Of a stretch of 64,000 nucleotides of DNA, positions 22,075 to 34,638 are shown piece after piece; position 1 is the stretch's first letter; every line of letters starts with the position of its first letter. The stretch comes from Laburnicola sp. R22_1 (taxonomy: Eukaryota; Ascomycota; Dothideomycetes; Pleosporales; Didymosphaeriaceae). A program made the position numbers and the translations under genes. The notes under the pieces were generated by a model. It ran no database searches. It worked only from the letters and a program-made list of their open reading frames with translations, and was not told where the DNA came from. The stretch covers positions 982,501 to 1,046,500 of the forward strand of contig JACONQ010000013.1 of the NCBI GenBank assembly GCA_014281115.1, read 5' to 3'.

Positions 22075-23169
22075 TTAGTGGCCAGTCTGCATTTGCCTCG
22101 TTAGGGCAACGCGCTTGCTGTAAGGGCTCAAGCTACGTTCTTTGATAGGTGCTGGCTGCGGTGCTGGTGCGCTAGCTGGTTCCGCGCTCTGGTCGTCGAA
22201 CTGATAGCGTCTGCCGCCTCGAGCTCCATTGTTGTTCGCGATGTACCGACTCTTGTACGGACTCGGAGACCTGGATGCACGCCTCTTGGAGTACGGGCTG
22301 GGGCTTCGTTGCGGGTAGGGCGACCTTGATCTTGATCGAGACGAAGGCACACGGCGTCCACCTGGTGACGCTCCCCATCTGCCTCGCGAGCTGGCGTTTG
22401 CCGGCACAAATCCATTGTGTAGAACATCGCGGTCGTCAGAAATATCCATCCGATTGGGACTTCTGGACTGAGATCTAGGCGAGGGATGTCGAACCGGTCG
22501 CTTGCCGCCTGTCTCCACACTCCTACTGCGAGATCGACGACCACCTCTGCCCCTAATGAAACTGCGACTGCGCGAGCGGTGTTTCCGTATTCCCTTCCGT
22601 CGCGGTCGCTCGTCGTGGGATATATCCATGCGACTCGAGCGCGATCTTGTCCTTCGTCGTCCCCTTTCTTCGGGGCTGAAAGAGCTCAACCTCCGCCGCG
22701 TATTGCGGTCTGCCTTATCGAGCGAACGGTCGGACGCCGAGGAGACAGACCTGCGACCTCTCTTGCCCAACAGCTCTCCGCCATGCGACGATGCTTTTCC
22801 ATTCTTGATCGGTTTCGGCGAGCTCGATGGCGAGCGCGAGCGGTTGGTGGATATCGTGGACACGGAGTCAACGCCAGACGAGGACAGCGACCGGGAGCGT
22901 TTCCCAGAATTTTTCCGGCGCTCCGCCTCTTTCTGCGCCAGTATTTCGTCGGCCAGGCCTTTCTTGCGTAGCAAATCATTCGGCACGTCATTGCTCAGCT
23001 TGGGTTTGAGCGACGGATTGAGGAGCTGTTGGGTGCGCGAGGGCCGCGATTTGTACGGGCGTTCCTGCGCGGTAACGGTGCATTCATAGCTATAATGGCC
23101 TCGCTTGAGACATTTCTGGCAGAGCGTATCCGCCGAGGCCTTCGACCGGCCGCCACCGCGGCGGAACAT
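22075..23169 (-). CDS. ZCCHC10-like zinc-knuckle protein with RS-rich tail
   Basis: Intronless, 364 residues. Near the N-terminus lies a zinc knuckle, CQKCLKRGHYSYEC (C-x2-C-x4-H-x4-C, about residues 17-30), in the ZCCHC10 arrangement SADTLCQKCLKRGHYSYEC. It is followed by ERPYKSRPSRTQQLLNP, also typical. The remaining 280 residues are dominated by Ser-Arg and Arg-Ser dipeptides with SPSPYSKR-type repeats near the end, as in SR-related nuclear proteins. A role in RNA binding or splicing is inferred from the knuckle plus RS composition; no enzymatic domain is present. I chose the ATG at 23169 (MFRRGGGRSK), because the in-frame region further upstream has no ATG. It shares a divergent promoter with the R3H gene. 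Confidence 0.85.
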   Translation of the reverse strand: MFRRGGGRSKASADTLCQKCLKRGHYSYECTVTAQERPYKSRPSRTQQLLNPSLKPKLSNDVPNDLLRKKGLADEILAQKEAERRKNSGKRSRSLSSSGVDSVSTISTNRSRSPSSSPKPIKNGKASSHGGELLGKRGRRSVSSASDRSLDKADRNTRRRLSSFSPEERGRRRTRSRSSRMDISHDERPRRKGIRKHRSRSRSFIRGRGGRRSRSRSVETGGKRPVRHPSPRSQSRSPNRMDISDDRDVLHNGFVPANASSRGRWGASPGGRRVPSSRSRSRSPYPQRSPSPYSKRRASRSPSPYKSRYIANNNGARGGRRYQFDDQSAEPASAPAPQPAPIKERSLSPYSKRVALTRQMQTGH

Positions 23170-23896
23170 GGCCTGTGGTGTCGGTGAGCGGCAGCGCCGG
23201 ACCACGCAGCTGGCGCGATTGGCAATTCAGGCGTATGGGGAACAGCGACAGAGTCGAGGACCGACGGGAGGGCGCGAAGTGATGGCTGCTGCAGGTTGTC
23301 TGGAGCTTCGCGTGCTGTCGCTGGGCTGCGCTGGGGGCCGGCGAAGGTCGAGCGACGAGCAGGAATTGGGCTGCGTCGCGCCTTGTGGAAGTGAGACCTC
23401 AAACGGCGCGTCACGTGACCGAAACGTTGCCCACAGGTGCCCAGGTGCCCAGGTGCCCAGGTGAGGGCGCAGCGGCCGCGCACGGCCATTTCGAATGATG
23501 TCGACCCGCGCTCATTCCTCTGCTTCACACCCTCACCCCGCCCCGCCAGCCCTGCTCCCGCTGCAACGCACGGTACCCTCCGACGAGCCCTTCACCGCGC
23601 ATCGCAGGCTTTGCGCGCTGCCTGCCCTCCCCGCCTCGCTCAACCCCACTCTGGATCGAATGTCGACACTCCACCATGTCCACCCCTCTGGCCACTGCAG
23701 CTTCGACTTTCCTTGAGCACCCCATTTCCTGAGGCATTTTCTGTCCCTTCGAATACGTTCCTTTCGGTCGCGACGACCCATTTGCGGCTTTACGGCGTTG
23801 GGCTTGATCATCGTTTCAGCGGGCCATCCCCCGTCTTTCCGGCCCTGTCCTGCCTTCCCCATACACACAGCCGCCCGCCTAGACGCCCTTCTCACC
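23170..23896. promoter_or_regulatory. Divergent promoter region (ZCCHC10-like / R3H)
   Basis: About 730 bp between two outward-pointing starts. It includes a short tandem CCCAGGTG repeat (about 23437-23463, three units). The open frames that cross it are unlike any family I know and probably noncoding. Confidence 0.5.
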
Positions 23897-26600
23897 ATGA
23901 CGTCTGCGGTGCCATGCGCCTCGGGTCAAAACCAGGCCAGGCTTTCCTTTGCCAAAGTACGTACCGCATTCCCTTTGTTTGTGAGATGCTCTATGCTAAC
24001 ACTGCCAGGTCGCGGCGCCTACCTACAAGCCACAGCTCCCCAAAGAGTCGGCGCCTAGCGTCAAAGCACCTGTTGCGAGCCCTCCACCTCCCGTTTCTTC
24101 AAACGTTATTAACCCTCCCCCTGTTGCTCGTAGCGCGGCGCCTGCGCTTCGTGTCGCGATGAGAGGCGGCGAACTAGAGGCGAAACAAGAAGCTGGTAAT
24201 ACAGCGGTTCGCCCTAAACAATGGTCCGGCGCGACTGGAGACCACGCAGGGCTTCACCCCGAGCCCAAGGACGTGGAAGCCCCGAAGCTACACCCATCCA
24301 TTGCTATGGTGAAATTTTCTGCCGCTGAAGACAGCAACACGCAACTGTCATCGTCTGATGGCTCTGCAAAGCCTCCGAGTCTCGATGGGAAAAGCGTAGC
24401 ATCAGGCACTACCTTTGCCTTGGACGAGAAAGAGTCGCTTCGTCCCGACGACAGTGCCAGCCTGAGAGCGGTCGAGGAAGAGGACGTGACGTCGCCACCA
24501 GAGTCAAACGCTGCTGGCTCTCGAGCAGGGTCTGATAGCGAGGCTCGTGCTTTCCGCGCACAGCTACAAGAGATTGCGGTCATGGGGCCGCAGCCACAGC
24601 GCGGGGTGCCGCCTGGTCGCTTTCCGGTCCCAACCCCCAACGGACCGCATACCCTCTATGATCCCAACCAACCTCCTAACGGTATTGGACGATCGCTCTC
24701 TCACCCTGTCGCCAATGGGCTGCCTTTGGGTGCTGTGTCGCAGAACATGCCAGCGATACCAGATGAGAAATTGATCGAAGCGTTGCAATCACCGAGGGAT
24801 CGACTGTTCGTTGTGAAGATTGAACAGGACTTCATCGACTTCATCAAAGATTCTCGGTACGTGGAACTGAACCTTGCCCATACCATGGCGTCACTAACCG
24901 CCCTAGTGAAAACGAGTACTGCCTGCCGAACTGCAACACTTTTTACCGGATGCTTGCGCACCGACTAGCAGATTATTACCTACTCGGTCATGTCGTTGAT
25001 ACCACCATGACAGGTGTAAGAATTACGAGAACCCCTTATTGTAGAATGTACGAGCATCTTCTTACCCTTACTCATTGCACCTGGGCTAATGATTCGCAGT
25101 CCTCCTCCGCTTTCGCACATGGTAGACGCTACTAAGAGCACGAGCACTCCGCCCGTAGATCTCCCGACTCGCAAGATCATGCGCCGCGGTGACGACACGA
25201 AATCAGGTACAAACACTGGAGCTAATTCGGAAAACCCGTCCAAGCCCACGTCCGAAGCAGATGGAAGTGACGGAGGGAATGAAAAGACTGAGGATGGCAA
25301 AGCGAAAGACAAATCGGCAATGACACGAGAAGAGCGCGAGGCCCGTTACAGGGAAGCACGCCAACGGATCTTTGGGAACGCGGAAAGCGAGGACGTTGAC
25401 TTGGCCGAGGCCATCGTGTCATCTGAAGAAAAGGATACCTCCAGATCGAGCTCCGCTTCTGGCAAGAAGAAGAACAAGAAACAGCGCAATCAAGATGATG
25501 ACGACGGCTTCGAAGCGCGCTCTCGTTTCAACGCATACTACCCTGGCCAGTATCCTATGTCCGGTTACACTGGAGATGGCACTGTATACTATAGCGGCTA
25601 TCCCACGCCCATGACCAACCCTCAGTATTCACCTATGCTCCCCAGCGCATCGCCACCATCGAACTATAGCCCTGCATATCCGGCCGTCATGCCACCGGAT
25701 GCTCAGCCTCACTACGCTTGGCCTAACCAGCAATATCAACCAGCTCCAGGACCCATGATGTATCCCAATTATGGTCAAATGCCAAGCGGTTACGACTTGT
25801 CTGCGGATTTCCAGCGCGGCATGCAGTCTTTCCAATCTGCGGGTATGCCCAGTCAGGTGACACCCAAAATGGCGAACGCTTCAATGGCCGGCTACCCCGA
25901 TCCTTACGTGCAGCAACCTCAGAACCTTGCGATGAACCAGGGCTGGCCGCCGATGAACCAGCAGCCCTCATATCCTATGCCCCAAGGGTATGCTTCGAAC
26001 TGCCCGACCGGTCGACCCATGTCCGCTCCAATTCAAGGTCCCGTCCCTGGCGCTTATGCATACGGACAGTTTCCACCTCCTACCTTTAACGGGAAACCGA
26101 ACCGGAGCCAGCATCCGCTTCCCGGTAGCTATCAGCGGCAACAGTTCAATCCCCAGAGTCAAGCCTTCATACCTGGCGGTCGCAATATGCCTTACCAGAT
26201 GGGTGTACACAATGGCCCACAGGGTGTGAATGGCTACGGTAACTATCAGATGCCCCCGGCGGCCCAGATGCCTCACCAGATGCCTCGGCCCAGCCCGCCA
26301 AACGCTAGTTCTCAAGCCTTTGACTCTCAACATATGATGCAAGGCCCCGTTCCTATGAACAACAACTCTAGCTCTTCGCCTTCCGCCCAGCCCTCTCTGT
26401 CTTCGCATGGTTCCTCTCAACAGCCATCGGCTTTGCCTACCCAAAGCAGCATAGCTAAGTATGGGACACCGTCCAATCTTCCAGCCAGACCGCCTCCAAC
26501 CCAACCACCACCTAAATTCGCATTGCCCGGACACACTTTCCCGACACTTTCACGTGTACCAAGCAACCCAACGCCGCCCTTCACGAACAATGTGTCTTAG
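23897..26600 (+). CDS. R3H and SUZ domain RNA-binding protein
   Basis: Predicted single-stranded RNA/DNA-binding regulator. Introns 23957-24008, 24857-24906 and 25048-25099 (GT-AG) join four exons into 849 residues. An R3H domain occupies about residues 283-352: DRLFVVKIEQDFIDFIKDSR, then ENEYCLPNCNTFYRMLAHRLADYYLLGH with the R-x3-H pair. It is followed by a SUZ-type motif, REEREARYREARQRIFG (about 425-441), a basic element that binds RNA. The N-terminal 280 residues are Ser/Pro-rich and likely disordered. The C-terminal 380 residues are rich in Pro, Gln, Tyr, Met and Asn, a prion-like composition common in RNP-granule proteins (inference). The family includes Drosophila encore and human R3HDM1. 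The last intron splits the Ile codon that follows PYCR. Confidence 0.9.
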
Positions 26601-27478
26601 CTGGTATCACTTCCTCGAGTGCCGAACACGTGCAATTCGACTAATAACGTCATGAGCATTTCCAACGATTGTGTTAGTCTCTACCCCTGCGATAGTGCCC
26701 TTGTTCCCTGTTCCTTGCATATCTCTTTCACGGTTTATGGGCGGGATGACGGCGTAATGGGTTGGGTGGGCATTCTCCAATGCTTGCATCTCATTGATGT
26801 GGTGGACTTGTTGTCGTGCTTTGTTCTGTGCAGGGTTTTGAAAACTGGATCTGTACTGGTGCAGGTGCAGGTGGAAGGCTTTGTTTGTGTAGGCTTTCGC
26901 ATAATAGAAAAGCTATGGGTATTCAAATTGAGTGTTCTGGTGTGCTGTGTCGCGTTGACTTTTGCTTCGTGATTCTTCTTCTTCTTCGTCTTCTGCTTCT
27001 GCTTCTGCTTCTGCTTTGGATATCAACGTCTGCTTGATCTGGAGTGTCATGACGAGTTATTATAGGAGGTTAGTTCGGTCGGGAGTAGGAGATGTGTGTG
27101 GTCGGCTATGCTGGATGATTTGCGAAATGAGCAGTCGCAAATACAAAGCCTAATTCAGAGGGTAGGTAGGGCACATGAGTTTGGTCTTATTACATATTTC
27201 ATGTCAGTTGAAATATTCTTAGATATGCAGTTATGCAGTGGTCGTGACCGGATATGTGGGAGCATGACATGTGAACACGTTCAATTGTTCGGCAATGAGA
27301 AGTCGATGTATAATTTTTCTACTTTATGCGCAATTGTTTTGTTCCTGTTAAATGGGAGGTTGAAGTGCAGGTGTCCGCTTTCGAAAGAGACTCTATGTCT
27401 CGCCCAAACCGAACATGTTTACAGAGGTTGTTCTATCAAACCAGAGTGCGCAGCCATCATCTTCTGAAACAACTCGAT
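26601..27478. other. Convergent 3' intergenic; CTT/CTG-rich microsatellite
   Basis: Between the R3H and TatD gene stops. A (TTCTTC)/(TTCTGC) run at about 26970-27015 is a low-complexity microsatellite. No gene is supported. Confidence 0.45.
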
Positions 27479-28870
27479 CTATTTCTTGCCCAACCCGAAC
27501 ATCTTGACAGAGTTATTCCAGGCCCTGTAATCTTTGTCAGTCGTCATTCCACTCGCTAGATATTCCCCACCACTTACGCATTGCAGACCTCTTCGACAGA
27601 GATGTCCTTGATCTTAGCAATCGCATACGCAACGTGCGGTATCGTAGCAGGTTCATTCCTACCCTTGACCATTGCACCCTTTACGAATTTCTCCTTTTTA
27701 ACAGCTTTGGGTAGCGCGGGCGCGTCTTTGAGATATTTCGCGGAGGCGTGGGAAGGGCGCATTTCGCACCATGGGCCGTCGGTTTCGATTTGGAGGTGGG
27801 AGAGAGGGATTTGGCGGACGACGGCGATGTTTTCCTCTGCTGGGGAGGATGTTAGTTTCTAGCTAGGTGAGACGGATAGGAAGGGGCTGTTTTACTCTTC
27901 ATACTACACCCATTAACGCCGACATCAAACCCCAACGCCACAACCCGCTGCATCTCCTCGACCGTCCCCGTAAAAGAATGCACAAGACCCCTCTTCGGTA
28001 ACTCGTCTAGCCTCGCTGTGAGCAGCCTCTCGAAGTCCTCCGCTGCAGCGCGTGAGTGGAGGAAGAGCGGGAGTTGGACTTCGACGGCGATGGAGAGCTG
28101 GGCTTCGAAGTATTTGAGTTGCTGGTCTTTGGGGGTTAGGAAGAGTCTGTCGTAGTCGAGGCCGATTTCGCCGAAGGCGACGGCGTGGGAGGCGGCTTTG
28201 GCGGTGAGGGCGAGGTCTTTGAGGGCGGTGAGGAGCGCGGCGGGGCCGTTGGGGTGGGTGTCGAAGTGTTTTGCGGAACAGGGGTGGACGCCGACGGTTG
28301 CGTAGCAGAGGCCCGCTGGGGGGTGTTAGTTGGTCCAATTGGGTGTATGGTTTGACTGTGAGGCGAGTAAAATGTCGATGACGAGACAGAAATAATATTC
28401 AACAAAATGATTTCAGGGTGAAGTATCGTTGCATGATACTGAAGGCAGCAATGGACATGGTAGTGATGACGGTCGAAAACCATGATGTGATACGCTGGGA
28501 TTGACCAGAGAAGAGCATGAATGCGAAGATCCAAAAAGCCTCGAGTACATATAGTATGCTCGCAAAATATGAATGATGAATATTAGAAAGCCTATAATCC
28601 ACTTACGATGGGCCTTGGCTATCTCAACAGCATGTTCTGACTCCTTGAGATCTGATCCAGTGACCATGAATTTCTTGCAGCCCGCGTCTAAACCGCGCTG
28701 GATGACATCCTCGAAGTCATCTTCGTGGCGCTGAGTTCCATGATATTCTCCTCGGAAGATCGGGTCTGTGAGGTTGATGCCGATCTAAGCTGGTTAATGG
28801 TAGTCACGGGGCTGAGTAGGTTCCGCGGACCAACATCGATGTACTTTAGCTGGGCAGGTTCACTTCCCAT
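27479..28870 (-). CDS. TatD-family metal-dependent DNase (TATDN1-like)
   Basis: Magnesium-dependent 3'-5' exo/endonuclease of the amidohydrolase (TIM-barrel) superfamily. Five exons give 313 residues; introns are 28785-28834, 28316-28606, 27840-27895 and 27525-27577, all GT-AG. The first exon encodes only 12 residues and the last only 15. Splicing rebuilds KYIDIGINLTDPIFRGEYHG at the N-terminus, YATVGVHPCSA, then FGEIGLDYDRLFLTPKDQQ with the metal-binding Glu. QLPLFLHSRAA, GLVHSFTGT and LQIETDGPWCEMRPSHAS follow; the last carries the conserved Glu-Thr-Asp. The C-terminus reaches NNSVKMFGLGKK after a short final exon that is easy to miss. The second intron is 291 nt, about five times the local norm. 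The gene is divergent from Vfa1. Confidence 0.9.
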
Positions 28871-29423
28871 TGTGTGAGACCGCAAATATCCTGGAGTTTG
28901 ATGGAAAGATGAACCTTGGGATTGTGTTAGTACCTGCGATGTGATGGGTGGAGACGAGCAAGAGCATGAGATGGCTTACGAAAATCGCTGTGCTGTAGTG
29001 GCTTGGCCTGTATTATGCCGTACACACGAGATGGTAGAAGACCACCGATTTGGATCCGCGGGCGAACGCTGTTTATGAAGCCTCTCGATATAGAGACCAA
29101 CGACATGTGATTGGGTGGTAGCGTTGTAGAGGATGTTGATACCCATAGAAAACATCGATGTGTGACTAATTTGGTAGCTAGCCTTCATTGAGACTAGTGC
29201 AGAGTTACCAGCCTTACGGCGCCACACTAGCTTGACGACAAGTCAACCTGCTTACATTACTTTGCTGTCGTACATAAACGTTCCACATTATCTCCATATC
29301 AGCTCGGCTATACCACACAGCAGCTTACGCAAGCAAAATACATAGGACGGAACTGGAAGAGTCGCTTGCCCTCAGCGGAGGGGCATTTTGATCACTACAC
29401 ACAAACCAGCGGAACATATCACC
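28871..29423. promoter_or_regulatory. Divergent promoter region (TatD / Vfa1)
   Basis: About 550 bp between two outward starts; no distinct element recognised. Confidence 0.45.
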
Positions 29424-30154
29424 ATGTCGCTGAAAAACGTGTGGCACCATCGGCGTGTGGCTGACGGGCAGTCAAAGCCATGCTGGATCTGTTATAAGCC
29501 GTCGACCAGTGTCTTGATCACGCCAGATAACAAGGTGCCACACTCGTTCGAATAGAGCCTACGACCAGCTAAGAGGGCCAGGACTTCTTCTATATATGCG
29601 TCGGGCATCTATCTGACCGTGGATTCTGTCAGCCTGATGCCGACGAAGCGGCGGCAGCAGCAGCTCGCAAGAAGAAGGAAGAGCTTGATTTGGAGATTGA
29701 AAAGGTCAAGAAAGAGTATGAGGAGAAGCAGAAGAAAAAGCGCGAAAAGCGCAAGGAGAAAGAAAAAGAAGCGGACAAGGATAAAGATAAGAGCGAGGAT
29801 ACGAAAAAGGCTGATGACGAAGATGACAAGAATGACGAGAAAGCGAAAGACGACAAGGTGCGAAACCCCACGCTGCTTTTCATCTTAAGATCAGCATTAT
29901 TGACGGGCGTGTCAGATTAAAGAGCTGTCCGAGTCGAAAGATCAAGCGCAGGCCGATCTGGGGCCCCGGATCTTCACCTTGAAGAAGTACTAGCCTTCAA
30001 TTCCGTCCGTCTTCCGGCATACCTGCTGATGCATTGCAGAAACTTCTATCAGATGCGAATCGACAAGATACGCAACGCCGAAATTGCAAAAAGGAACCGC
30101 GAGAGACTGAGCAACCCGGCGAATTTCCCATCTCCACCTAGCGGCAACCCATGA
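29424..30154 (+). CDS. VFA1: VPS4-associated protein 1 (Vfa1)-like
   Basis: Endosomal cofactor of the AAA ATPase Vps4, which recycles ESCRT-III. Four exons, introns 29535-29581, 29858-29915 and 29987-30039, yield 190 residues. The N-terminal half has the family's Cys/His element: SKPCWICYKPSTSVL, then DFFYICVGHLSDRGFC, which together form a probable zinc site (C-x2-C ... C-x2-H ... C). The centre is a long Lys/Glu-rich coiled coil (KKKEELDLEIEKVKKEYEEK onward), and the C-terminal part NFYQMRIDKIRNAEIAKRNR provides the conserved end that in yeast carries the Vps4-binding motif. The last residues are PSPPSGNP. The highly charged exon could look like low complexity by itself; the flanking conserved exons show it is real coding sequence. 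Start ATG 29424 has ACCATGTCG context. Confidence 0.87.
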
Positions 30155-33100
30155 ACCAGCGGTTGAATGGCGTGAACAATCTGAGGCGCTTGCTCTGAGT
30201 CCACGATCATCTTCTGTATGGTAGCCATTATCGAGCGGGGAAGTTCAACGCTGCATATGTGCGCTTATCCTGCATAAGCCAGTCAACTGTTGATTACAAG
30301 CAGTGCCGGCAATTTTTTACGTTCGTTTGCTGCAGTCAGCAATTAGTCGCTGCCCACGTCACATGCGTAACGAATTACTATGGCAAATAGCCGAACAGGC
30401 AGTTCTCGATGTCATACCACTCGCTTGTTGCATAGTGCTGACAGTTTTAATCATGCACAACATGTACGCCTTGAGTTTTGAGTTTTGAGATGAGCATCTT
30501 GGATGCGGGGTTACAAACATCCCACCCATTGATACCACCAGTTCGACCCAAGTGGATCTGGAAGAGCTCTCGGTCAACTCTTGGAATAGCACTTGGCCGT
30601 TGTTCCGGATGATATCCACCGCTCTTTCATTCTCCGCACACATGGTTACACAGCGTCGGCTTGGTGAACAAATCCCTGTCCTCCACGTGACGGCTTCACC
30701 GCCTTCTTGGCAGCGGGAGAGGCGGCATATCCCAGTCCAACTCCTAGATAGGATAAAACCTGAAGAACGTCGTTGCGGTAACCTAGGATTCACGTAACCC
30801 GCGCGGTTAACCCATTGGGCGGCCAAACAGCTACCTGTCTAACTTTTTTGGAAGTCCCTTTCACGCCTGAGGCACCTGCTACCGCAGGTACGCACCATGG
30901 TACTTTTCAAGATAAGCAACAGCTTGGCAAACCGCTCCGTTAGGCTATTCTCACCGCTCAGAGATAGGGTGTGCAGAGATTGATCGAATATGCAGCCTAT
31001 ATTAGCAACCATGCCGTCGCTCTGCGTCCCCGCAGTAGGTGGAAATTCATTACGCTCATATGTCCATGCTAAGCCTTGTGCATAACAAGTTAAGCTTGCC
31101 TTCGATTAAGATAGAGGTCGCGTAAAGATGCTATCGTGAGTTGATACCTTTTCCTGTTTTAAGCGTGCTTGCAGCTGTTCCATGTCCCATTTCTGCTTAG
31201 TGACATGGCTTGTTGGCTCGAAGTTTTCATCATTGCAAGGCTTCTCTTCATCAGCGATCAAACGGCACACGTCGGAGCTGCTCCATATATTAACCGCCTT
31301 ACCGTAAGACAGAAGAATGCTTGAGTTATACTAAAGCACGGCTTATGCTTCGCCCTACGGAATAGAACTTGTACAGCGAGTCATGCACGCGGAGCTCTGT
31401 TTGGAAGAACCGCAGTACACTGTTTCACATACATTGACAGCGGGATGCAGGGTACTTCATTGCTTCATCTAGCCCACTTCCCGTCATCTCCAATTACGTA
31501 ACGCAAGATGGTACCTCTACTCGTCTTATGCGACCGTCGGTATAAGCTCCGAATACACCACTTCACCGCGCTCAATCAAAGCAGGATCATAATGCTAGTA
31601 GTATTACCATGCATCCTTCGGAGGAATTGGGCCGATCACAAATATTTGCACCGAGCTGGCCATCGTACAATTCATGCCATTCCTCAGCTTGGCATCTGTT
31701 CATGCGTCTAGCAGTGCCAGCTATTCATCCAGTATAGCCGTGACCGCTACTGTCTGTTGGCGTAACCCGACGGCTGATACTAATGCTTCTTCGCATACAA
31801 TTTGGACTAGTTCGTGACTTGCGCAAGGACATCCTTAGCAGCGAAGGAGTAGAGCCCTATCCGCAAGCGCAAAAAGCATATCCACTCGTCAGCCCTGAAT
31901 CGAACGTTTGTGGGGCCTACGGCATAGTAGCTGCCCCTTCGAGATCGGGGTCACCGAGGAAAATCCCAAATTTCAGACTCCGTGTCGAGACGTCATCAAC
32001 TTGACGACGAGTAGCCTTTTTGGGCCACGAGTATATCACGCAATGCTGGATGGCGCGGTGGTGGCGCCCGTAGGGCTGATATTGCCAAGATCCGGACGTG
32101 GACTTGGTTAATTTTGTTTCGGATACGAGACGATGCATGAATGAATCCTACGGGGGGTCGCATATGTACGCGCGGTGAAGCGCGGTGAGCTCAACTGGAT
32201 GCGGAAAAGAAATACGCGGGTGGAGTGTAGGAGGATTCGTGCTCGCTTACAGACCTCTCGTTTGCTTTCGTTTGACGGGTTCGTGAGGTTGAACGGTGTT
32301 GAAGGAGCGTAAGCGCGCGGTTTTTGGGCTTCACTGTCCGGTCATCGGTGAGCGAGGGATTTGCTCATCGTAGGCTTTGTTTAAGGTGGAATGGGGCGAG
32401 ACGGGCCGATAGGTGGAACGACTCCTCTATTGTCAACACTGCATGGGGCGCGATGTCGATCGATGGCACGGGTTCTGCGCCTGGTTGCTTTCGCACGGCT
32501 GGCTGACATGTGAGGCGCTAACTACGGGTCGTAGAGACCGGGTCCGGAGCGAACACTCAGCCTTACCAACGTCCGCCTCGGTGGTAGGTACTCGATTCTT
32601 ACGACGTAGTAACGCCTTTCACGCATGTACCACCATGTTAGCTCAACAGCTACACACTGCAGTATCAACACTATTCCAAGCTAGCTATGGGTAGTTCACC
32701 CAATTCTCCCTGCCCACTGAACTACCTACGCCCTTCCGCCCTTCCAGTCTGCCATACCTATCCAACAGACGTCCAAACCACCGCAACAAGCGTAAAACAT
32801 GCCCAAACCCCATCGGAACCCCACCGTACCGCCATTTCCATAAGCAGCTAGCACATGCACGTCCAAACAAGCAAGCAAGGCAGGTGTCACCCGCGTCAGC
32901 ATAGGAATCTCACTCACGCACCCAACGCACGAACTCACCGACCGACTGACCGACCCGCCTTCAATCAATCACGCAACGCAACACCCACCCGCATCACCCG
33001 CGAAGCAACCGTGCTCAATGGATGTTTCCTCCTCACCAATGGTCGGTTGGGCTACCGAAAACATGCCGGTTTGTTCCTCAAATGCAACACACATACATAG

Positions 33101-34638
33101 GATGTAGGCGTATTCTGCGCTGCGCAGCGTATTCACAAAGGTTCATCACTTCGTCTTTTGCCATCGTATAACTACGAGGTACCTACCTACCTACCTAACT
33201 ACCTTAATACGTATCTTCGCATCCGCAGCCCGTCCCATCCCATTCCTCACGCAGCGCAACGCACAAGCGCGGCACAGACAAACCTACAGATAAAAAAATG
33301 CGCATACAGGTAAGCACTAGACTCCCGCCGGCACATGATAGATCGAGTCTAGCAGAACACGCACAGCACATAGAACGCCACGCCCTTTTCCTATGGTAGA
33401 CACACTTCTCCCTCGCACCGGCCTCGCACTACCACCGGCGTGTACGGATGCAGATGTTGTGGCGCTGGTGAAGGGGCGGGCGGATGCGCGCGGCTGGCTG
33501 GTAGGGCGTATGTGGGTAGGGTAGGGAATGTTGGATGCAACGATGGGTTGTGGTGTCGGTGTCTGTGTCTGTGTCTGTGCTGTGAGGGTGGGATTTTGGG
33601 AAGGCGCTGCTGATGGGGTTTGAGGGCGGATGTAAGGGGGGCGAGGGAGGGGATTGGGAGATTTCGTGCCTGAGCGGTTTGGTTGTCTGCGAGACGTGTA
33701 CCAAGTATTGAATATGGAGTGATTGAGTGATTGAGTGATTGAGTGAGTGTGTGAGTCTACGTTACGTTACCTACCTAGATCTAGGTGCTATACAGCTCAA
33801 CGCCAATCAATCAATCAATTAATCCCTTACAAGATGGATACGGAATGTGCATTGCCTTACCTAGGTAGATTTGCCAACTCCACTCATCAACCACAGCACA
33901 ATGACAGGCTAATAAGCTCACCGCCATGATTCCAACAATCCATATGCAAAAAATAAGCCGAATCACCATATACATTGAATTGAGCTTCCATTCATCGCCC
34001 ACACGCGACAGACGTTGTGTCCGGTATGCCGAATACGTGCACCCTTCGCCCGTGCCAAGCTGACCGCAGTATCGAGAATGGCATTCCTGTACGATAGTAA
34101 TGCAGCGTACTACATCTCAAAAAACTACTACTCTACCAAATACCCAAGCAACAAAAACAATCTCGTTCCCCATCTGCACAAGGAAAAAACCCAGTCGCTC
34201 AAAAAGCGATCCATAACATCGCAGACAGACGAAGCAGCGCCCACCAAAAGACTCCATCAAAATGCACCAAACAGGCTCACTTAGAGCAGAGCAGCCAGAC
34301 AGACAGCAAATTACTTTGAAGAGCGCCCTTAGAAAACAGAAAAAAAGATGCCGTCATCAAAAGTCGTTAACCGGAAAAAGAACAGGGCCAATGCCGACAT
34401 ACATGGAGAAGAGGTGACGCCAGAAATCTTGATGATGACAAAGGGCAAACTTATCGTCGATCGATGCGAGAAAAGAGGCAGAAGCTGATGCTATACACTC
34501 AGCGAGCCGTGGCAAAGGGAAAGAAAACGGCCGAGGGGGAAAACTTCGTAATGCAACACAACGCGGCAAATGCAGCCCGCAACCCATGATTCTTAGATGC
34601 TACGCTGAACGCAAATCATTATCGAGCCGTCCAACGCC
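30155..34638. other. Gene-poor 4.5-kb gap with short tandem repeats
   Basis: No frame here has both length and family resemblance. Simple repeats include (CTAC/CCTA)n near 33178-33203, GTGTCTGT units near 33556-33580, and GATTGAGT units at 33719-33750. Base composition is mixed rather than strongly AT-rich, so it does not look like a heavily RIP-mutated transposon. It lies between two convergent genes, which is unusually long for 3' DNA; noncoding RNA or a decayed gene could be present but is not shown. Confidence 0.5.
33719..33750. repeat. (TGAGTGAT)n-type octanucleotide microsatellite
   Basis: Four tandem units of GATTGAGT followed by GAGTGTGTGAGT. It lies in gene-free DNA downstream of the zinc-finger gene. 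Confidence 0.8.

Noticed and set aside
23437..23463. CCCAGGTG triple repeat as a possible operator
   Set aside because: Only three short units, no palindrome, and no independent sign of a binding site; reported only as a note in the intergenic entry.
29619..29888. Arg/Lys-rich frame overlapping Vfa1
   Set aside because: Out-of-frame reading of the Vfa1 coiled-coil exon.
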